From NCBI GenBank assembly GCA_020629415.1, contig JAHDDL010000002.1:62001-126000 (forward strand): a DNA stretch of 64,000 bases, in the 5' to 3' direction. The notes beneath the pieces were generated by a model. It made no database searches and was not told the origin of the DNA. It saw only the letters and a list, made by a program, of their open reading frames with translations. Every line of letters starts with the position of its first letter. The stretch's first letter is position 1. Source of the stretch: Maribacter sp. Lineage in GTDB: Bacteria; Bacteroidota; Bacteroidia; Flavobacteriales; Flavobacteriaceae. The position numbers and the translations under genes are program-made. Below, in pieces: positions 17,852 to 26,334 of the stretch.

Positions 17852-18369
17852 TTAAAATAACGCTCGTGCAGTATATTTTCATGATGCCTTTGGTGCCCAC
17901 TTATTACAAAGCCTAAAGCAGCAACGGACCAAGGTATACCACTTGCCGTACCCATTCTTTTTAAATTTTCATTCAACATATTATCAAACAAACTTATGGA
18001 AGCATCACGTACAGTAAGATATTCCTTTAATATATTTTCCTTGGTACGTTCGTTTGCGTTGCTCTCAAGTACAAAAATATTATGATCAAAACCTGGTAAA
18101 GCAGTTTTATCATTTCTTGAAATTCTAAAAGCGCGATATTGAAATACACGTTCCGTATCAATTAAATGCACCAATACTTCGGCAACGGTCCACTTTCCTT
18201 CACCATAACTATACAAAAATTGATCCTCGGTAAGACCGTGAACCAAATCTTTTATACTTTTTCGTCCCTTCAACAAAACTGACTTCAAATCTTCATTAAC
18301 ATCTAAGGTCTTTAAATAAGTACCATAGAAAAATTGGAATTCATCTTGTTGTAAATCTTTAACTGTCAT
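17848..18369 (-). CDS. DinB-family four-helix protein
   Basis: 173 residues. The DinB/YfiT fold is a four-helix bundle with three metal-binding His. Here these appear to be His67 in EVLVHLIDTERVFQYRAFRISR and the pair in GHQRHHENILHERYF near the C-terminus. Such proteins act as thiol-dependent transferases or stress proteins; the actual substrate is unknown. It lies just downstream of the Lrp gene but beyond a terminator. Its 3' end overlaps the convergent gene by 4 bases. Confidence 0.85.
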   Translation of the reverse strand: MTVKDLQQDEFQFFYGTYLKTLDVNEDLKSVLLKGRKSIKDLVHGLTEDQFLYSYGEGKWTVAEVLVHLIDTERVFQYRAFRISRNDKTALPGFDHNIFVLESNANERTKENILKEYLTVRDASISLFDNMLNENLKRMGTASGIPWSVAALGFVISGHQRHHENILHERYFN

Positions 18370-18393
18370 TTTGAGTAATTAAAATTGAAAATG

Positions 18394-18425
18394 AAAAAAG
18401 CCCAATTATCATATAACCGGGCTTC
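18394..18425 (-). terminator. Terminator of the Lrp-family gene
   Basis: On the minus strand GAAGCCC ... GGGCTTTTTT: a 6-bp stem with a 15-base loop containing further pairing, followed by six T. It lies 25 bases after the Lrp stop codon and before the DinB start. Confidence 0.7.
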
Positions 18426-18449
18426 ATAAGTTATTGAGTATACTTTTAT

Positions 18450-18929
18450 TTATAGCTCATTAAATATGGTATGCATCAAACGTTTCTTATCATTAAAGCT
18501 TTCCTCTAATGAAATCATCGTTTCTGTTCTACTAATACCATCTATATCATCAATTTTAAAAATAATATTTTTGGCATGGGTTGTATCCTTTGCTCTAATT
18601 TTACAGAAGATATTGAATTTACCAGTTGTAATATGTGCAATGGTAACATTAGGTATCTGATTTAAACGCTCAAGTACAAATTTAGTTTGATGCGTTTTTT
18701 CAAGAAAAATACCTACATATGCTATGAATGCATATCCAAGTTTCACATAATCTAAAGTAAGGGAAGAACCTTTTATGATTCCGGCTTCTTCCATTTTCTT
18801 AACTCTAACATGTACGGTACCGGCAGAAATAAGAAGTTTTTTTGCAATATCGGTAAAAGGAGTTCTGGTATTGTCAATCAACATATCCAGAATTTGGTGG
18901 TCTATTTCGTCTAATTTGACTTTGCCCAT
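18450..18929 (-). CDS. Lrp/AsnC-family transcriptional regulator
   Basis: 159 residues, standard length. The N-terminal winged helix-turn-helix is seen in LDEIDHQILDMLIDNTRTPFTDIAKKLLISAGTVHVRVKKMEEAGIIKG; the C-terminal RAM/AsnC ligand domain starts with AFIAYVGIFLEK. Members sense amino acids and bind DNA as oligomers. A -7 element sits at 18947-18954, and an inverted repeat TTCATT-N17-AATGAA (18973-19001) lies just upstream of it, a plausible autoregulatory site. The M14 peptidase is the next gene upstream on the same strand, so peptide or amino acid sensing is a reasonable guess. Confidence 0.92.
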   Translation of the reverse strand: MGKVKLDEIDHQILDMLIDNTRTPFTDIAKKLLISAGTVHVRVKKMEEAGIIKGSSLTLDYVKLGYAFIAYVGIFLEKTHQTKFVLERLNQIPNVTIAHITTGKFNIFCKIRAKDTTHAKNIIFKIDDIDGISRTETMISLEESFNDKKRLMHTIFNEL

Positions 18930-18946
18930 AGTTGTAAAATTTTTGC

Positions 18947-18954
18947 CAAAAATA
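18947..18954 (-). promoter_or_regulatory. Promoter -7 element of the Lrp-family gene
   Basis: Minus-strand TATTTTTG matches TAnnTTTG and lies about 18 bases from the ATG, predicting a short leader of about 12 bases. Confidence 0.45.
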
Positions 18955-19048
18955 AAAAATAATCACATTAAATTCATTGAAACTTGATTTTTTTTAATGA
19001 AAATGTAAACAATATTACTATTTCAAAGAAATAAGATAATAAATATCA

Positions 19049-20149
19049 CTAAAGCAGATGCATTAAGCTATTCTGTTTTAAGTACAAAATATCATTTTCA
19101 TCATTGCAATTCAATGTCTTATGACCAAAAATTTCATTAGGAACCTTATCAAATACATGCACTTGAGGTTCAAATAGTATTTCACCATTTTGTAAGACTT
19201 CTTTATAATGTATGGGTACAATCTTGGTTTTGGTGATCTTGTTTTCCTTGTAATCTGGATTAATAACCAAAATATCTACAAACTGCTTTCCGTTTTCTGG
19301 GATAGACAAATATTGCGTTACAGTATAATCATTTATACTATTTTTAGAAATTACATGTATAGCTTTTAAAATTGATTTAAAGATTAAAGCTCTGGTCTTA
19401 TTTCTATTATAGTCATCTGGATAGTGCCCAGATTCAAACAAAACAGTAGGTGTTTCTCTCATTTGAAAAGCATCGCCAACACAGTTTGCATTAAAACCAT
19501 CATCATACCTTCCAACTTGACCAGGAATCTCTTTCTGCATTTCTTCGTTCATTGCAGCTATTAACTGCATGCTTAGCATACGAGAAGGTGAATTGTTACG
19601 CTCTTGATCAAACGCCGGAGCTAAAAATGAAACTGTTGCAGGTTTGTTGGTTTCACCAACATTGAATATGGTACGCTGGTCATGTAAGTTAAAACAATAA
19701 TTAGGCTTAAAATCATCAAAAACCTTTTTTAAAACCAAGCTCTCTGGTTGCGACAAATTTTGAGCATCCCTGTTCAGATCTACTTCATTTGCATTGAACC
19801 TGGTATAATCTCGAGCTCCGTCCGGATTTAAGATAGGAATGATCTTTAATGTACAAGACCTTGAAATATGCGAAACATCACTCGCATCATTACTAAGCAA
19901 ACTAAATAAATCAATCACGGCTTTTGTAGTCGTAGATTCATTCCCATGCATTTGAGACCACATCAAAATTTTGTTAGGTCCGTTACCAAAGGTGACGCAT
20001 GTAATAGGTTCTTTTCGCACAGACTCACCTACAACATCAACTTTAAAAGTATCCGGAAGCGAGTTTAAAAAATCATTTATATGATCATATGTCACATAGC
20101 GTCCAGATATATTAGGCACCATTATTTTATTATAATCCAAATCTTTCAT
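19049..20149 (-). CDS. M14-family zinc carboxypeptidase
   Basis: 366 residues, no signal peptide, so probably cytoplasmic. The zinc site is seen in MWSQMHGNESTTT (HxxE, about residues 69-72), with the third His in CFNLHDQRTIF; the substrate Arg lies in NPDGARDYTRFNANEVDLNRD, and the catalytic Glu is probably that of TPTVLFESGHYPDD. The last 90 residues form a separate beta-rich domain. I use the ATG at 20149; the longer form would begin at a TTG at 20158, only about 6 bases from the predicted transcript start. The promoter overlaps a perfect palindrome. Confidence 0.87.
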   Translation of the reverse strand: MKDLDYNKIMVPNISGRYVTYDHINDFLNSLPDTFKVDVVGESVRKEPITCVTFGNGPNKILMWSQMHGNESTTTKAVIDLFSLLSNDASDVSHISRSCTLKIIPILNPDGARDYTRFNANEVDLNRDAQNLSQPESLVLKKVFDDFKPNYCFNLHDQRTIFNVGETNKPATVSFLAPAFDQERNNSPSRMLSMQLIAAMNEEMQKEIPGQVGRYDDGFNANCVGDAFQMRETPTVLFESGHYPDDYNRNKTRALIFKSILKAIHVISKNSINDYTVTQYLSIPENGKQFVDILVINPDYKENKITKTKIVPIHYKEVLQNGEILFEPQVHVFDKVPNEIFGHKTLNCNDENDILYLKQNSLMHLL

Positions 20150-20170
20150 TTTATCCAATTAAAAGAATCA

Positions 20171-20178
20171 CAAAAATA
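20171..20178 (-). promoter_or_regulatory. Promoter -7 element of the M14 peptidase gene
   Basis: Minus-strand TATTTTTG. A TTG 16 bases upstream, inside the palindrome at 20188-20207, could be the -33 element, so a protein bound to the palindrome would cover the promoter. Confidence 0.5.
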
Positions 20179-20187
20179 CTACAGCAC

Positions 20188-20207
20188 ATGTTTACAATTG
20201 TAAACAT
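20188..20207. promoter_or_regulatory. Perfect 20-bp palindrome, candidate operator
   Basis: ATGTTTACAATTGTAAACAT is identical to its own reverse complement over all 20 bases. It overlaps the -33 region of the M14 peptidase promoter. The half-site TTGTAAACAT occurs again at 20401-20410, exactly at the start codon of the XRE regulator, and TGTAAACA occurs at 19004-19011 upstream of the Lrp gene. This looks like a repressor site; the neighbouring XRE protein is the first candidate binder and the Lrp protein the second. Confidence 0.6.
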
Positions 20208-20377
20208 TTAATTATATCACAAGACTATATAATTACTATAAGAAATTCACATTACTAAACGCCCGCTACTAAATTCAATTAACTAATTATAAATCAGATT
20301 ATTAAATACATTAAAACAAACTATAACTTGCAGCAATTCTATGTTTTTAACAGTATTATAGATCTCTTTTAACTATT

Positions 20378-20385
20378 TAGGTTTG
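20378..20385 (+). promoter_or_regulatory. Candidate -7 element of the XRE regulator gene
   Basis: TAGGTTTG matches TAnnTTTG, 23 bases before the ATG at 20409. A second match, TAATTTTG at 20396-20403, lies so close to the ATG that it would give a leaderless message. Neither has a clear -33 box. Confidence 0.35.
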
Positions 20386-20408
20386 TATAAAATATTAATT
20401 TTGTAAAC

Positions 20409-20765
20409 ATGCTAGATACTGTTTCTTTCATTTCAAGATTAAAGACAATTTTGACGCATAACGAACTTTCTTCTGCCGCATTTGCAGATTTGATAGCTGT
20501 GCAACGATCAAGCATTTCCCATATTTTAAACGGAAGAAACAAACCTAGTTTAGAATTCATTATGAAGGTGAACGATGCCTTTCCTGAAGTTGATCTACAA
20601 TGGCTACTGTACGATAAAGGCAATTATCCAAAAACCAAAACTTCAGATTCCCAAAAGAGCACCAAAGGCAGTAATGATAAAATCGATAAAACCATAGGTA
20701 AAAAATTAGAACGCATTATAATGTTTTATAGCGATGGCACTTTTAAGACATATACCGAGCTTTAA
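20409..20765 (+). CDS. XRE-family helix-turn-helix protein
   Basis: 118 residues. The N-terminal 65 residues form a Cro/C1-type helix-turn-helix: ISRLKTILTHNELSSAAFADLIAVQRSSISHILNGRNKPSLEFIMKVNDAFPEVDLQWLLY. A Lys/Ser-rich linker follows, then a short C-terminal segment (KKLERIIMFYSDGTFKTY) that may mediate dimer contacts. It is a stand-alone chromosomal regulator with no toxin or phage genes beside it. A half-site TTGTAAACAT overlaps its own start codon, suggesting autoregulation. Confidence 0.85.
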   Translation: MLDTVSFISRLKTILTHNELSSAAFADLIAVQRSSISHILNGRNKPSLEFIMKVNDAFPEVDLQWLLYDKGNYPKTKTSDSQKSTKGSNDKIDKTIGKKLERIIMFYSDGTFKTYTEL

Positions 20766-20835
20766 AATACACTACAACTCAGAACTATATTAACTTTTTA
20801 CATCTACATAACCCCTATTTTCATTATTTTGCGGC

Positions 20836-21213
20836 ATGATGAAAAAAATTGTTATGACCCTGGCAATAGGTTTAATTTTAGGTTCATGTTATGAACCCGA
20901 GCGTGATTGCGAAGAGTATAAAACAGGTACTTTTAAATTTAACTATGAAATAGACGGAACCTTAAAAGAAGGTAAATTTACAAGAACAAATAATTACAGC
21001 GTTGATTACTATGAAAATAAAGTAGACAGTGCCACTGTACGCTGGTTTAACGACTGTGAATTTGTTTTACAAGATATAAATAGCAAAACGGCCATACATT
21101 ATAAAATTATCAGCACCACAGATTCCTCATACACCTTTCAATACAAAAGCGCTGTAAAAGATCCAAATAAAAAATTAATAGTTAAAACAGGAACCGCAAT
21201 TAAAACCAACTAA
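20836..21213 (+). CDS. Small lipoprotein of unknown function
   Basis: 125 residues. A signal peptide with lipobox LGSC (Cys at about residue 18) marks a lipoprotein. The mature part begins YEPERDCEEYKTGTFKFNYEIDG and has two further Cys (RDCEEY and NDCEFV) that could form a disulfide; the rest is predicted beta strands ending in a Lys/Thr-rich tail. It is 2 bases upstream of the terC-like gene, so the two are co-transcribed. No function is recognised. Confidence 0.75.
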   Translation: MMKKIVMTLAIGLILGSCYEPERDCEEYKTGTFKFNYEIDGTLKEGKFTRTNNYSVDYYENKVDSATVRWFNDCEFVLQDINSKTAIHYKIISTTDSSYTFQYKSAVKDPNKKLIVKTGTAIKTN

Positions 21214-21215
21214 CC

Positions 21216-22025
21216 ATGTTTGAAATTTTTACTAATCCAGATGCCTGGATTGCATTGTTAACATTGACCTTTCTTGAAATAGTCTTAGGAATTGATAATA
21301 TCATATTCATATCTATAGCCGCAGGCAAACTAGACCCTGCACAACGAAAAAAAGCAACGAATATTGGTCTGATCCTAGCAATGGTAATGCGTATTGTTTT
21401 GTTATTCGGTATTACGTTATTGACTTCAATGAAAAAACCTTTTTGGGTATTTGATAGCGACTGGATTACCGGTGGAATAAGTGGCCAGGGAATTATACTC
21501 TTTTTAGGAGGGCTATTCTTGCTTTACAAAAGCACCAAGGAAATACATGAGAAGGTTGAAGACAAGGGTCATGACGAACGCGAGGTAAAAAAAGCAAGAT
21601 CAACTTCTTTGACCAATGCAATACTTCAAATAACCGTGATAAACATTGTATTTTCTTTTGACTCTATCCTTACCGCCATAGGTATGACCAATGGTATTTC
21701 ACCCAACCCAAACGATGCTCTTGTTCTAATGGTAGTAGCAGTTGTCATCTCTGTAGTGATCATGATGCTATTTGCCAATCCTGTAGGCGAATTTGTTAAC
21801 AGACACCCTTCTATACAAATACTAGGATTGTCTTTCTTGATATTAATTGGATTCATGCTAATTGCAGAATCAGCTCATTTATGTCACTTAGTGGTATTTG
21901 GTAACGAGGTTGGCACTATACCTAAAGGTTATCTATATTTCTCAATAGCATTCTCATTAATGGTTGAATTCTTTGATTTACGTATGAAAAAGAACAAGAG
22001 ACCTAATAATGAGATTGTAGATTAA
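21216..22025 (+). CDS. TerC-family integral membrane protein
   Basis: 269 residues with about seven membrane segments. The family hallmark is acidic residues within the membrane: TFLEIVLGIDNIIFISI near the N-terminus and INIVFSFDSILTAIGM in the middle, plus a soluble loop (KSTKEIHEKVEDKGHDERE). TerC proteins such as Alx and MeeY export manganese; the old tellurite-resistance name is not a good guide for single chromosomal copies. It ends at a strong terminator shared with the convergent hydroxylase gene. Confidence 0.9.
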   Translation: MFEIFTNPDAWIALLTLTFLEIVLGIDNIIFISIAAGKLDPAQRKKATNIGLILAMVMRIVLLFGITLLTSMKKPFWVFDSDWITGGISGQGIILFLGGLFLLYKSTKEIHEKVEDKGHDEREVKKARSTSLTNAILQITVINIVFSFDSILTAIGMTNGISPNPNDALVLMVVAVVISVVIMMLFANPVGEFVNRHPSIQILGLSFLILIGFMLIAESAHLCHLVVFGNEVGTIPKGYLYFSIAFSLMVEFFDLRMKKNKRPNNEIVD

Positions 22026-22049
22026 CTATTTAGATAATTCTGAAAAAAA

Positions 22050-22090
22050 TAAAATCCCGATTAAGCCAGTGCTCAATCGGGATTATTTAT
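22050..22090. terminator. Bidirectional terminator between terC-like and hydroxylase genes
   Basis: Stem AAATCCCGATT / AATCGGGATTT with a 12-base loop; A-rich on the left and T-rich on the right, so it can end transcripts from both sides. Confidence 0.85.
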
Positions 22091-22146
22091 TTTAAGATAT
22101 TATACAGCAAATTAGTTTCTAAGCCTGCTACAGTGGTCTAAACCGT

Positions 22147-23103
22147 TTAATTAGGCCTATCAAAAGCAACATCAGGATTAGCCTCCTTCTGTTCTTTGTA
22201 CAAGCGTTGCTGCTGCTTTACCGTCATTGTACTGCCGTCATGGCTCCATCCTGGAGGTCCAAATATGTACATCAACTTATGACTTAGTTTTTTAGACTTT
22301 TTAGTATCTGCCCAAATATCCTTAAACTCATGAGTTAGGATCACTAAAGGATTATTGGAATTTGGAGCGTGAATTACCCCAAATTTGACATCAATATTTT
22401 CATCATATTCTTTCCAGGTCCCAAAAATTTTGTCGAAAAAATTTAAGAATCCACCGTGGTTTTTATCCAAATACTCCACGTTCTGCGCATGATGTACCTG
22501 ATGCATGGTATGTGTATTGAATATTTTTTCTATGAATCCCATTTTAGGTACATATTGGGAATGTAATTGAAACTGCCAGAAAGATTCTATAGCCAGACAA
22601 ACAACCACCATTTCTACCGGAAAACCAATAATAGGCATCCAGACATAGAAAAAAGGTTTATACAATAAGGTGAACCACCCATTTCTTATAGCGGTACCAA
22701 GATTAAAATTATCTGAAGAGTGATGTACTATGTGCGCGGCCCATAAAATTCGTATTTCATGATTTGCCCTATGAAACCAATAGTACGTAAAATCATCCGC
22801 TAATTGACAGAGCAACCAAACATACCAAGCATAACCAAAGGACTCATACCCCATTATATTTGTTCTAACACCATCTACCATTGGGTTGAATAATTCATAG
22901 GCATATTCAAAAAGAACAACTAATAAGATTACTTTTAACAATGGACCGATAATGGCAGATCCAATTCCCATAACACTACTTGCCGCAAAATCTTTCCAAT
23001 CATAAAGATCATCATCTCCATGGGTTTTGCTATAGGTTAATTCTAATAAAATAAATGCAATAAAGGCCGGTGCGCCATACACCAGGGGGTTAGTGAAATC
23101 CAT
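22147..23103 (-). CDS. Sterol desaturase / fatty acid hydroxylase family protein
   Basis: 318 residues, integral membrane, with about four hydrophobic segments. The eight-His di-iron signature is clear: WFHRANHE, AAHIVHHSSDNFN and HTMHQVHHAQN. Such enzymes hydroxylate or desaturate lipids with oxygen; the Bacteroidota members could act on ornithine or other amino lipids, carotenoids or fatty acids, and the substrate cannot be read here. The C-terminal 60 residues are soluble and charged. It is not close enough to mscL (108 bases) to be sure of an operon. Confidence 0.88.
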   Translation of the reverse strand: MDFTNPLVYGAPAFIAFILLELTYSKTHGDDDLYDWKDFAASSVMGIGSAIIGPLLKVILLVVLFEYAYELFNPMVDGVRTNIMGYESFGYAWYVWLLCQLADDFTYYWFHRANHEIRILWAAHIVHHSSDNFNLGTAIRNGWFTLLYKPFFYVWMPIIGFPVEMVVVCLAIESFWQFQLHSQYVPKMGFIEKIFNTHTMHQVHHAQNVEYLDKNHGGFLNFFDKIFGTWKEYDENIDVKFGVIHAPNSNNPLVILTHEFKDIWADTKKSKKLSHKLMYIFGPPGWSHDGSTMTVKQQQRLYKEQKEANPDVAFDRPN

Positions 23104-23211
23104 TAATCAAAAATTTTTGTAAAGGTAGTTATAAAAGAAATTATTCTTAGAATTTGTCTAATCTTAACATTCTATCCAAGCATAAGACTTCTCAATTATT
23201 AAACAGTTTAT

Positions 23212-23640
23212 TTACTTTTTATTTTTAAGTAGAGCATTTTGTTCCTGTAGTAATTTTTCCATGCTAGATAGCAATACGATATTCTTAGGCGTTTCAACCT
23301 CTTTATTGGCGGGATCGTCAGATTTTGCCTTAAACCTATTTATAAACTTCACCATAACAAATATGGTAAACGCTATAATACCGAAATCTATCAAAGACTC
23401 AATGAGTTCACCATAAACAATGGCAACTTCCTCCACTGATTCTGCAGCTTCCCTAAGAACCCATTTTTTATTTGAAAGATTAACATCATCAGTCAACAAG
23501 GACAACGGTGGCATAATAATAGCAGAAACAATTGTACTTACCACTTTATTAAAAGCCGTACCTATTATGATACCAACGGCCAAATCTATCATATTGCCTT
23601 TAATGGCAAAATTCTTGAACTCTTCAAAAAACTTTTTCAT
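23212..23640 (-). CDS. mscL: Large-conductance mechanosensitive channel
   Basis: 142 residues, the usual size. It opens under membrane tension to release solutes during osmotic downshock. The N-terminal amphipathic helix and first membrane segment are seen as FKNFAIKGNMIDLAVGIIIGTAFNKVVSTIVSAIIMPP; the second segment is YGELIESLIDFGIIAFTIFVMVKFINRF; a C-terminal helical bundle follows (MEKLLQEQNALLKNKK). It starts 8 bases after the parC stop codon and is probably co-transcribed with the topoisomerase genes. Confidence 0.95.
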   Translation of the reverse strand: MKKFFEEFKNFAIKGNMIDLAVGIIIGTAFNKVVSTIVSAIIMPPLSLLTDDVNLSNKKWVLREAAESVEEVAIVYGELIESLIDFGIIAFTIFVMVKFINRFKAKSDDPANKEVETPKNIVLLSSMEKLLQEQNALLKNKK

Positions 23641-23648
23641 AACAAGGA

Positions 23649-26309
23649 CTAATCAAATAAAGTTGGTTCATCGGTAGCAGTACCATCTTCACCTTTTTTA
23701 GTTTCTGATTCTTCGACAGAACCTAAAGCCTCTTCGTCAACCACTTCAATATTTTCCACTTCTTCGGGCTCCTCAGGTTCATAAGGTACAGGATCAAGAA
23801 GATTTATATTCTTAACTTTTTCTACAATAAACTGGTTACCTAATGCTTTAATTCCCTTAATTGATATAAAACCTTCTACATCAACCGTTTCATTCTCTTT
23901 CGCCTCTTTACCTCTGGGCTTAGGAAATTCAATTTCAACCCTAGGTTTCCAATCTGTAGAAACAAGCTCTAAATATGATTTTGGATGTTCAGAAATAAAC
24001 ATTTCTTCCTTATTTTCATTTTCGATCAAAAACCTTTTAATATAATAACGTTCCTTTTCCCCTTCCCAATAAATAGCTGAAATAGGTTTTTCAGGAATCC
24101 ATTTCTCTAACACGATCATATCATCGTCAAAATGAGAGGTAAGTACAGGCAAAAATGTTTTGGCAACACCTTTTTGATTGATTACCAGTATTAGATCATC
24201 ACCTTTAAATTCACCCAAAAGCTCCCCTCTACCATCAACATTCAATCTTCGCACCACATCATCGAACCAAATTTTTCTAGGCTTAAGGGTAGATACGCCT
24301 TTTTCTTTCAACTCTATACGCTTAACAGAATACTTCGTTACAATATTTCCTTTAGAAGCCCTACCCTTTATGAGTACATCAGAAAAATCGATATCCCATT
24401 TCAATTTTTTAATACTACCAACTTGGCGCAGTAAAACCGTAATTACCTCGGCTTCACCATTTGGGTTGGCGGAGAAATACAAGACCTGAGACCCGGCCTT
24501 ACCAGTCGTTAGATCATACTCCCTATCCCTTGTTATGCTGGTTACATTAAAACGCTTTATATAGGTTGGACCGCCTTTACCATCCTTGTACACCATATTA
24601 TAGGTTGTACGCTTATCTTTTTTCTTAAATACCGCTACATGAATAATCCCCTTGCCCACAAAAATTTTGGAATCTACTTTTGACACCATCATTTTACCTG
24701 AGTTGGTTATCATAATAATATCATCAATATCACTACAGTCGGTTACATACTCATCTTTTTTCAAGGAAGTACCCACAAAGCCCTCTTCCCTATTTACATA
24801 AAGCTTAGTGTTCCTAATAGCTACCTTAGTAGCTTCAATATCGTCAAAAACCCGAATCTCAGTTAACCGACCTCTATCCTTACCATAAGTTTCTTTCAAA
24901 TTCTTAAAGTAATCAATAGCAAATTCAATAAGATTGGCCAAATGATGCTTGACCTCCGCAATTCGCTCCTGCAAACTCTCTAGATGCTGTTGCGCCTTAT
25001 CCAAATCGAATTTTGATATTCTTTTGATACGAATTTCGGTTAGCCTTGTAATATCCTCTTCGGTTACCGCTCGTTTTAGGTGTTTTGTAAATGGCGCCAA
25101 GCCTTTATCTATAGCAGCAATAACACCTTCCCACGTCTCTTCCTCCTCAATATCACGATAGATACGATTTTCTATGAATATTCGCTCAAGAGATGCAAAA
25201 TGCCACTGCTCTTCAAGCTCCCTTAATTGAATTTCTAGTTCTTGCTTTAACAAATCTACCGTAGAATCCGTTGATCTTTTAAGCATTTCCGTTACCCCGA
25301 TAAATAAAGGCTTATTATCTTCAATAATACACCCAAGAGGTGAAATGGAAGATTCACAGGATGTAAATGCATAAAGAGCATCAATAGTTCTGTCAGGAGA
25401 TATTCCGGAAGGAAGATGAATAAGAATCTCTACATTAGCAGCTGTATTATCCTCAATTTTTTTAATTTTTATCTTGCCTTTTTCATTGGCTTTTAAGATT
25501 GAATCAATTAAACTACCAGTATTGGTTCCATAAGGTATCTCACTGATTACCAAGGTGTTTTTATCTAATTGAGAAACCTTGGCACGCACCCTTATCTTAC
25601 CTCCCCTTAATCCATCGTTGTAGTTGGTAACATCTATAATACCGGCCGTGGGGAAATCTGGAAATATTTTAAAACGCTGTCCTTTTAAATGTTTTATTGA
25701 AGCATCAATAAGCTCAACGAAGTTATGTGAAAGAACCTTTGTAGATAAACCAACGGCAATACCTTCTGCCCCTTGGGCCAATAGTAAAGGAAATTTTACA
25801 GGTAAGTTTACAGGCTCTTTCTTTCTACCATCATAAGAAGCTTGCCATTCCGTAATTTTAGGGCTAAAAATAACTTCTAATGCAAATTTAGACAGTCTTG
25901 CCTCAATATATCTTGAAGCGGCCGCCCTATCCCCTGTTAAAATATTTCCCCAGTTACCTTGAGTATCGATCAACAGGTCTTTTTGTCCAATTTGTACCAT
26001 GGCATCCGCAATACTTGCATCACCATGTGGATGGTATTGCATGGTATGACCAACAACATTGGCAACCTTATTGTAACGACCATCATCTAGCTCTTTCAAA
26101 GAATGCATGATACGGCGTTGCACAGGTTTAAATCCGTCTTCAATAGCAGGGACCGCTCGTTCTAAAATTACATAAGAAGCGTAATCCAAGAACCAATCTT
26201 TATACATACCAGAAACCCTGGTAAGCGCTTCAGATGAATCAGTTTGTTCATTATTCTCTTCAGAAAGGCTATCGTTTATTTCTTCGTTCAAATCGTCATT
26301 TTCTTCCAT
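23649..26309 (-). CDS. parC: DNA topoisomerase IV subunit A
   Basis: 886 residues. With ParE it unlinks daughter chromosomes. The breakage-reunion domain starts after a 40-residue acidic lead and shows YVILERAVPAIEDGFKPVQRRIMHSL; the DNA-cleaving Tyr is in RAAASRYIEARLS. A long coiled region (about 430-480) and a degenerate C-terminal beta-pinwheel follow. I call ParC rather than GyrA because no gyrase-box-like sequence is visible in the pinwheel and parE is adjacent. The last 70 residues are an acidic tail (EPEEPEEVENIEVVDEE). parE lies 25 bases upstream. Confidence 0.92.
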   Translation of the reverse strand: MEENDDLNEEINDSLSEENNEQTDSSEALTRVSGMYKDWFLDYASYVILERAVPAIEDGFKPVQRRIMHSLKELDDGRYNKVANVVGHTMQYHPHGDASIADAMVQIGQKDLLIDTQGNWGNILTGDRAAASRYIEARLSKFALEVIFSPKITEWQASYDGRKKEPVNLPVKFPLLLAQGAEGIAVGLSTKVLSHNFVELIDASIKHLKGQRFKIFPDFPTAGIIDVTNYNDGLRGGKIRVRAKVSQLDKNTLVISEIPYGTNTGSLIDSILKANEKGKIKIKKIEDNTAANVEILIHLPSGISPDRTIDALYAFTSCESSISPLGCIIEDNKPLFIGVTEMLKRSTDSTVDLLKQELEIQLRELEEQWHFASLERIFIENRIYRDIEEEETWEGVIAAIDKGLAPFTKHLKRAVTEEDITRLTEIRIKRISKFDLDKAQQHLESLQERIAEVKHHLANLIEFAIDYFKNLKETYGKDRGRLTEIRVFDDIEATKVAIRNTKLYVNREEGFVGTSLKKDEYVTDCSDIDDIIMITNSGKMMVSKVDSKIFVGKGIIHVAVFKKKDKRTTYNMVYKDGKGGPTYIKRFNVTSITRDREYDLTTGKAGSQVLYFSANPNGEAEVITVLLRQVGSIKKLKWDIDFSDVLIKGRASKGNIVTKYSVKRIELKEKGVSTLKPRKIWFDDVVRRLNVDGRGELLGEFKGDDLILVINQKGVAKTFLPVLTSHFDDDMIVLEKWIPEKPISAIYWEGEKERYYIKRFLIENENKEEMFISEHPKSYLELVSTDWKPRVEIEFPKPRGKEAKENETVDVEGFISIKGIKALGNQFIVEKVKNINLLDPVPYEPEEPEEVENIEVVDEEALGSVEESETKKGEDGTATDEPTLFD

Positions 26310-26334
26310 TCAGAAGCAATCGTATTAATCTAGT

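Noticed and set aside
21216..22025. TerC as a tellurite resistance island
   Set aside because: A single chromosomal terC-like gene with no terA/B/D/Z genes; manganese export is the better guess.
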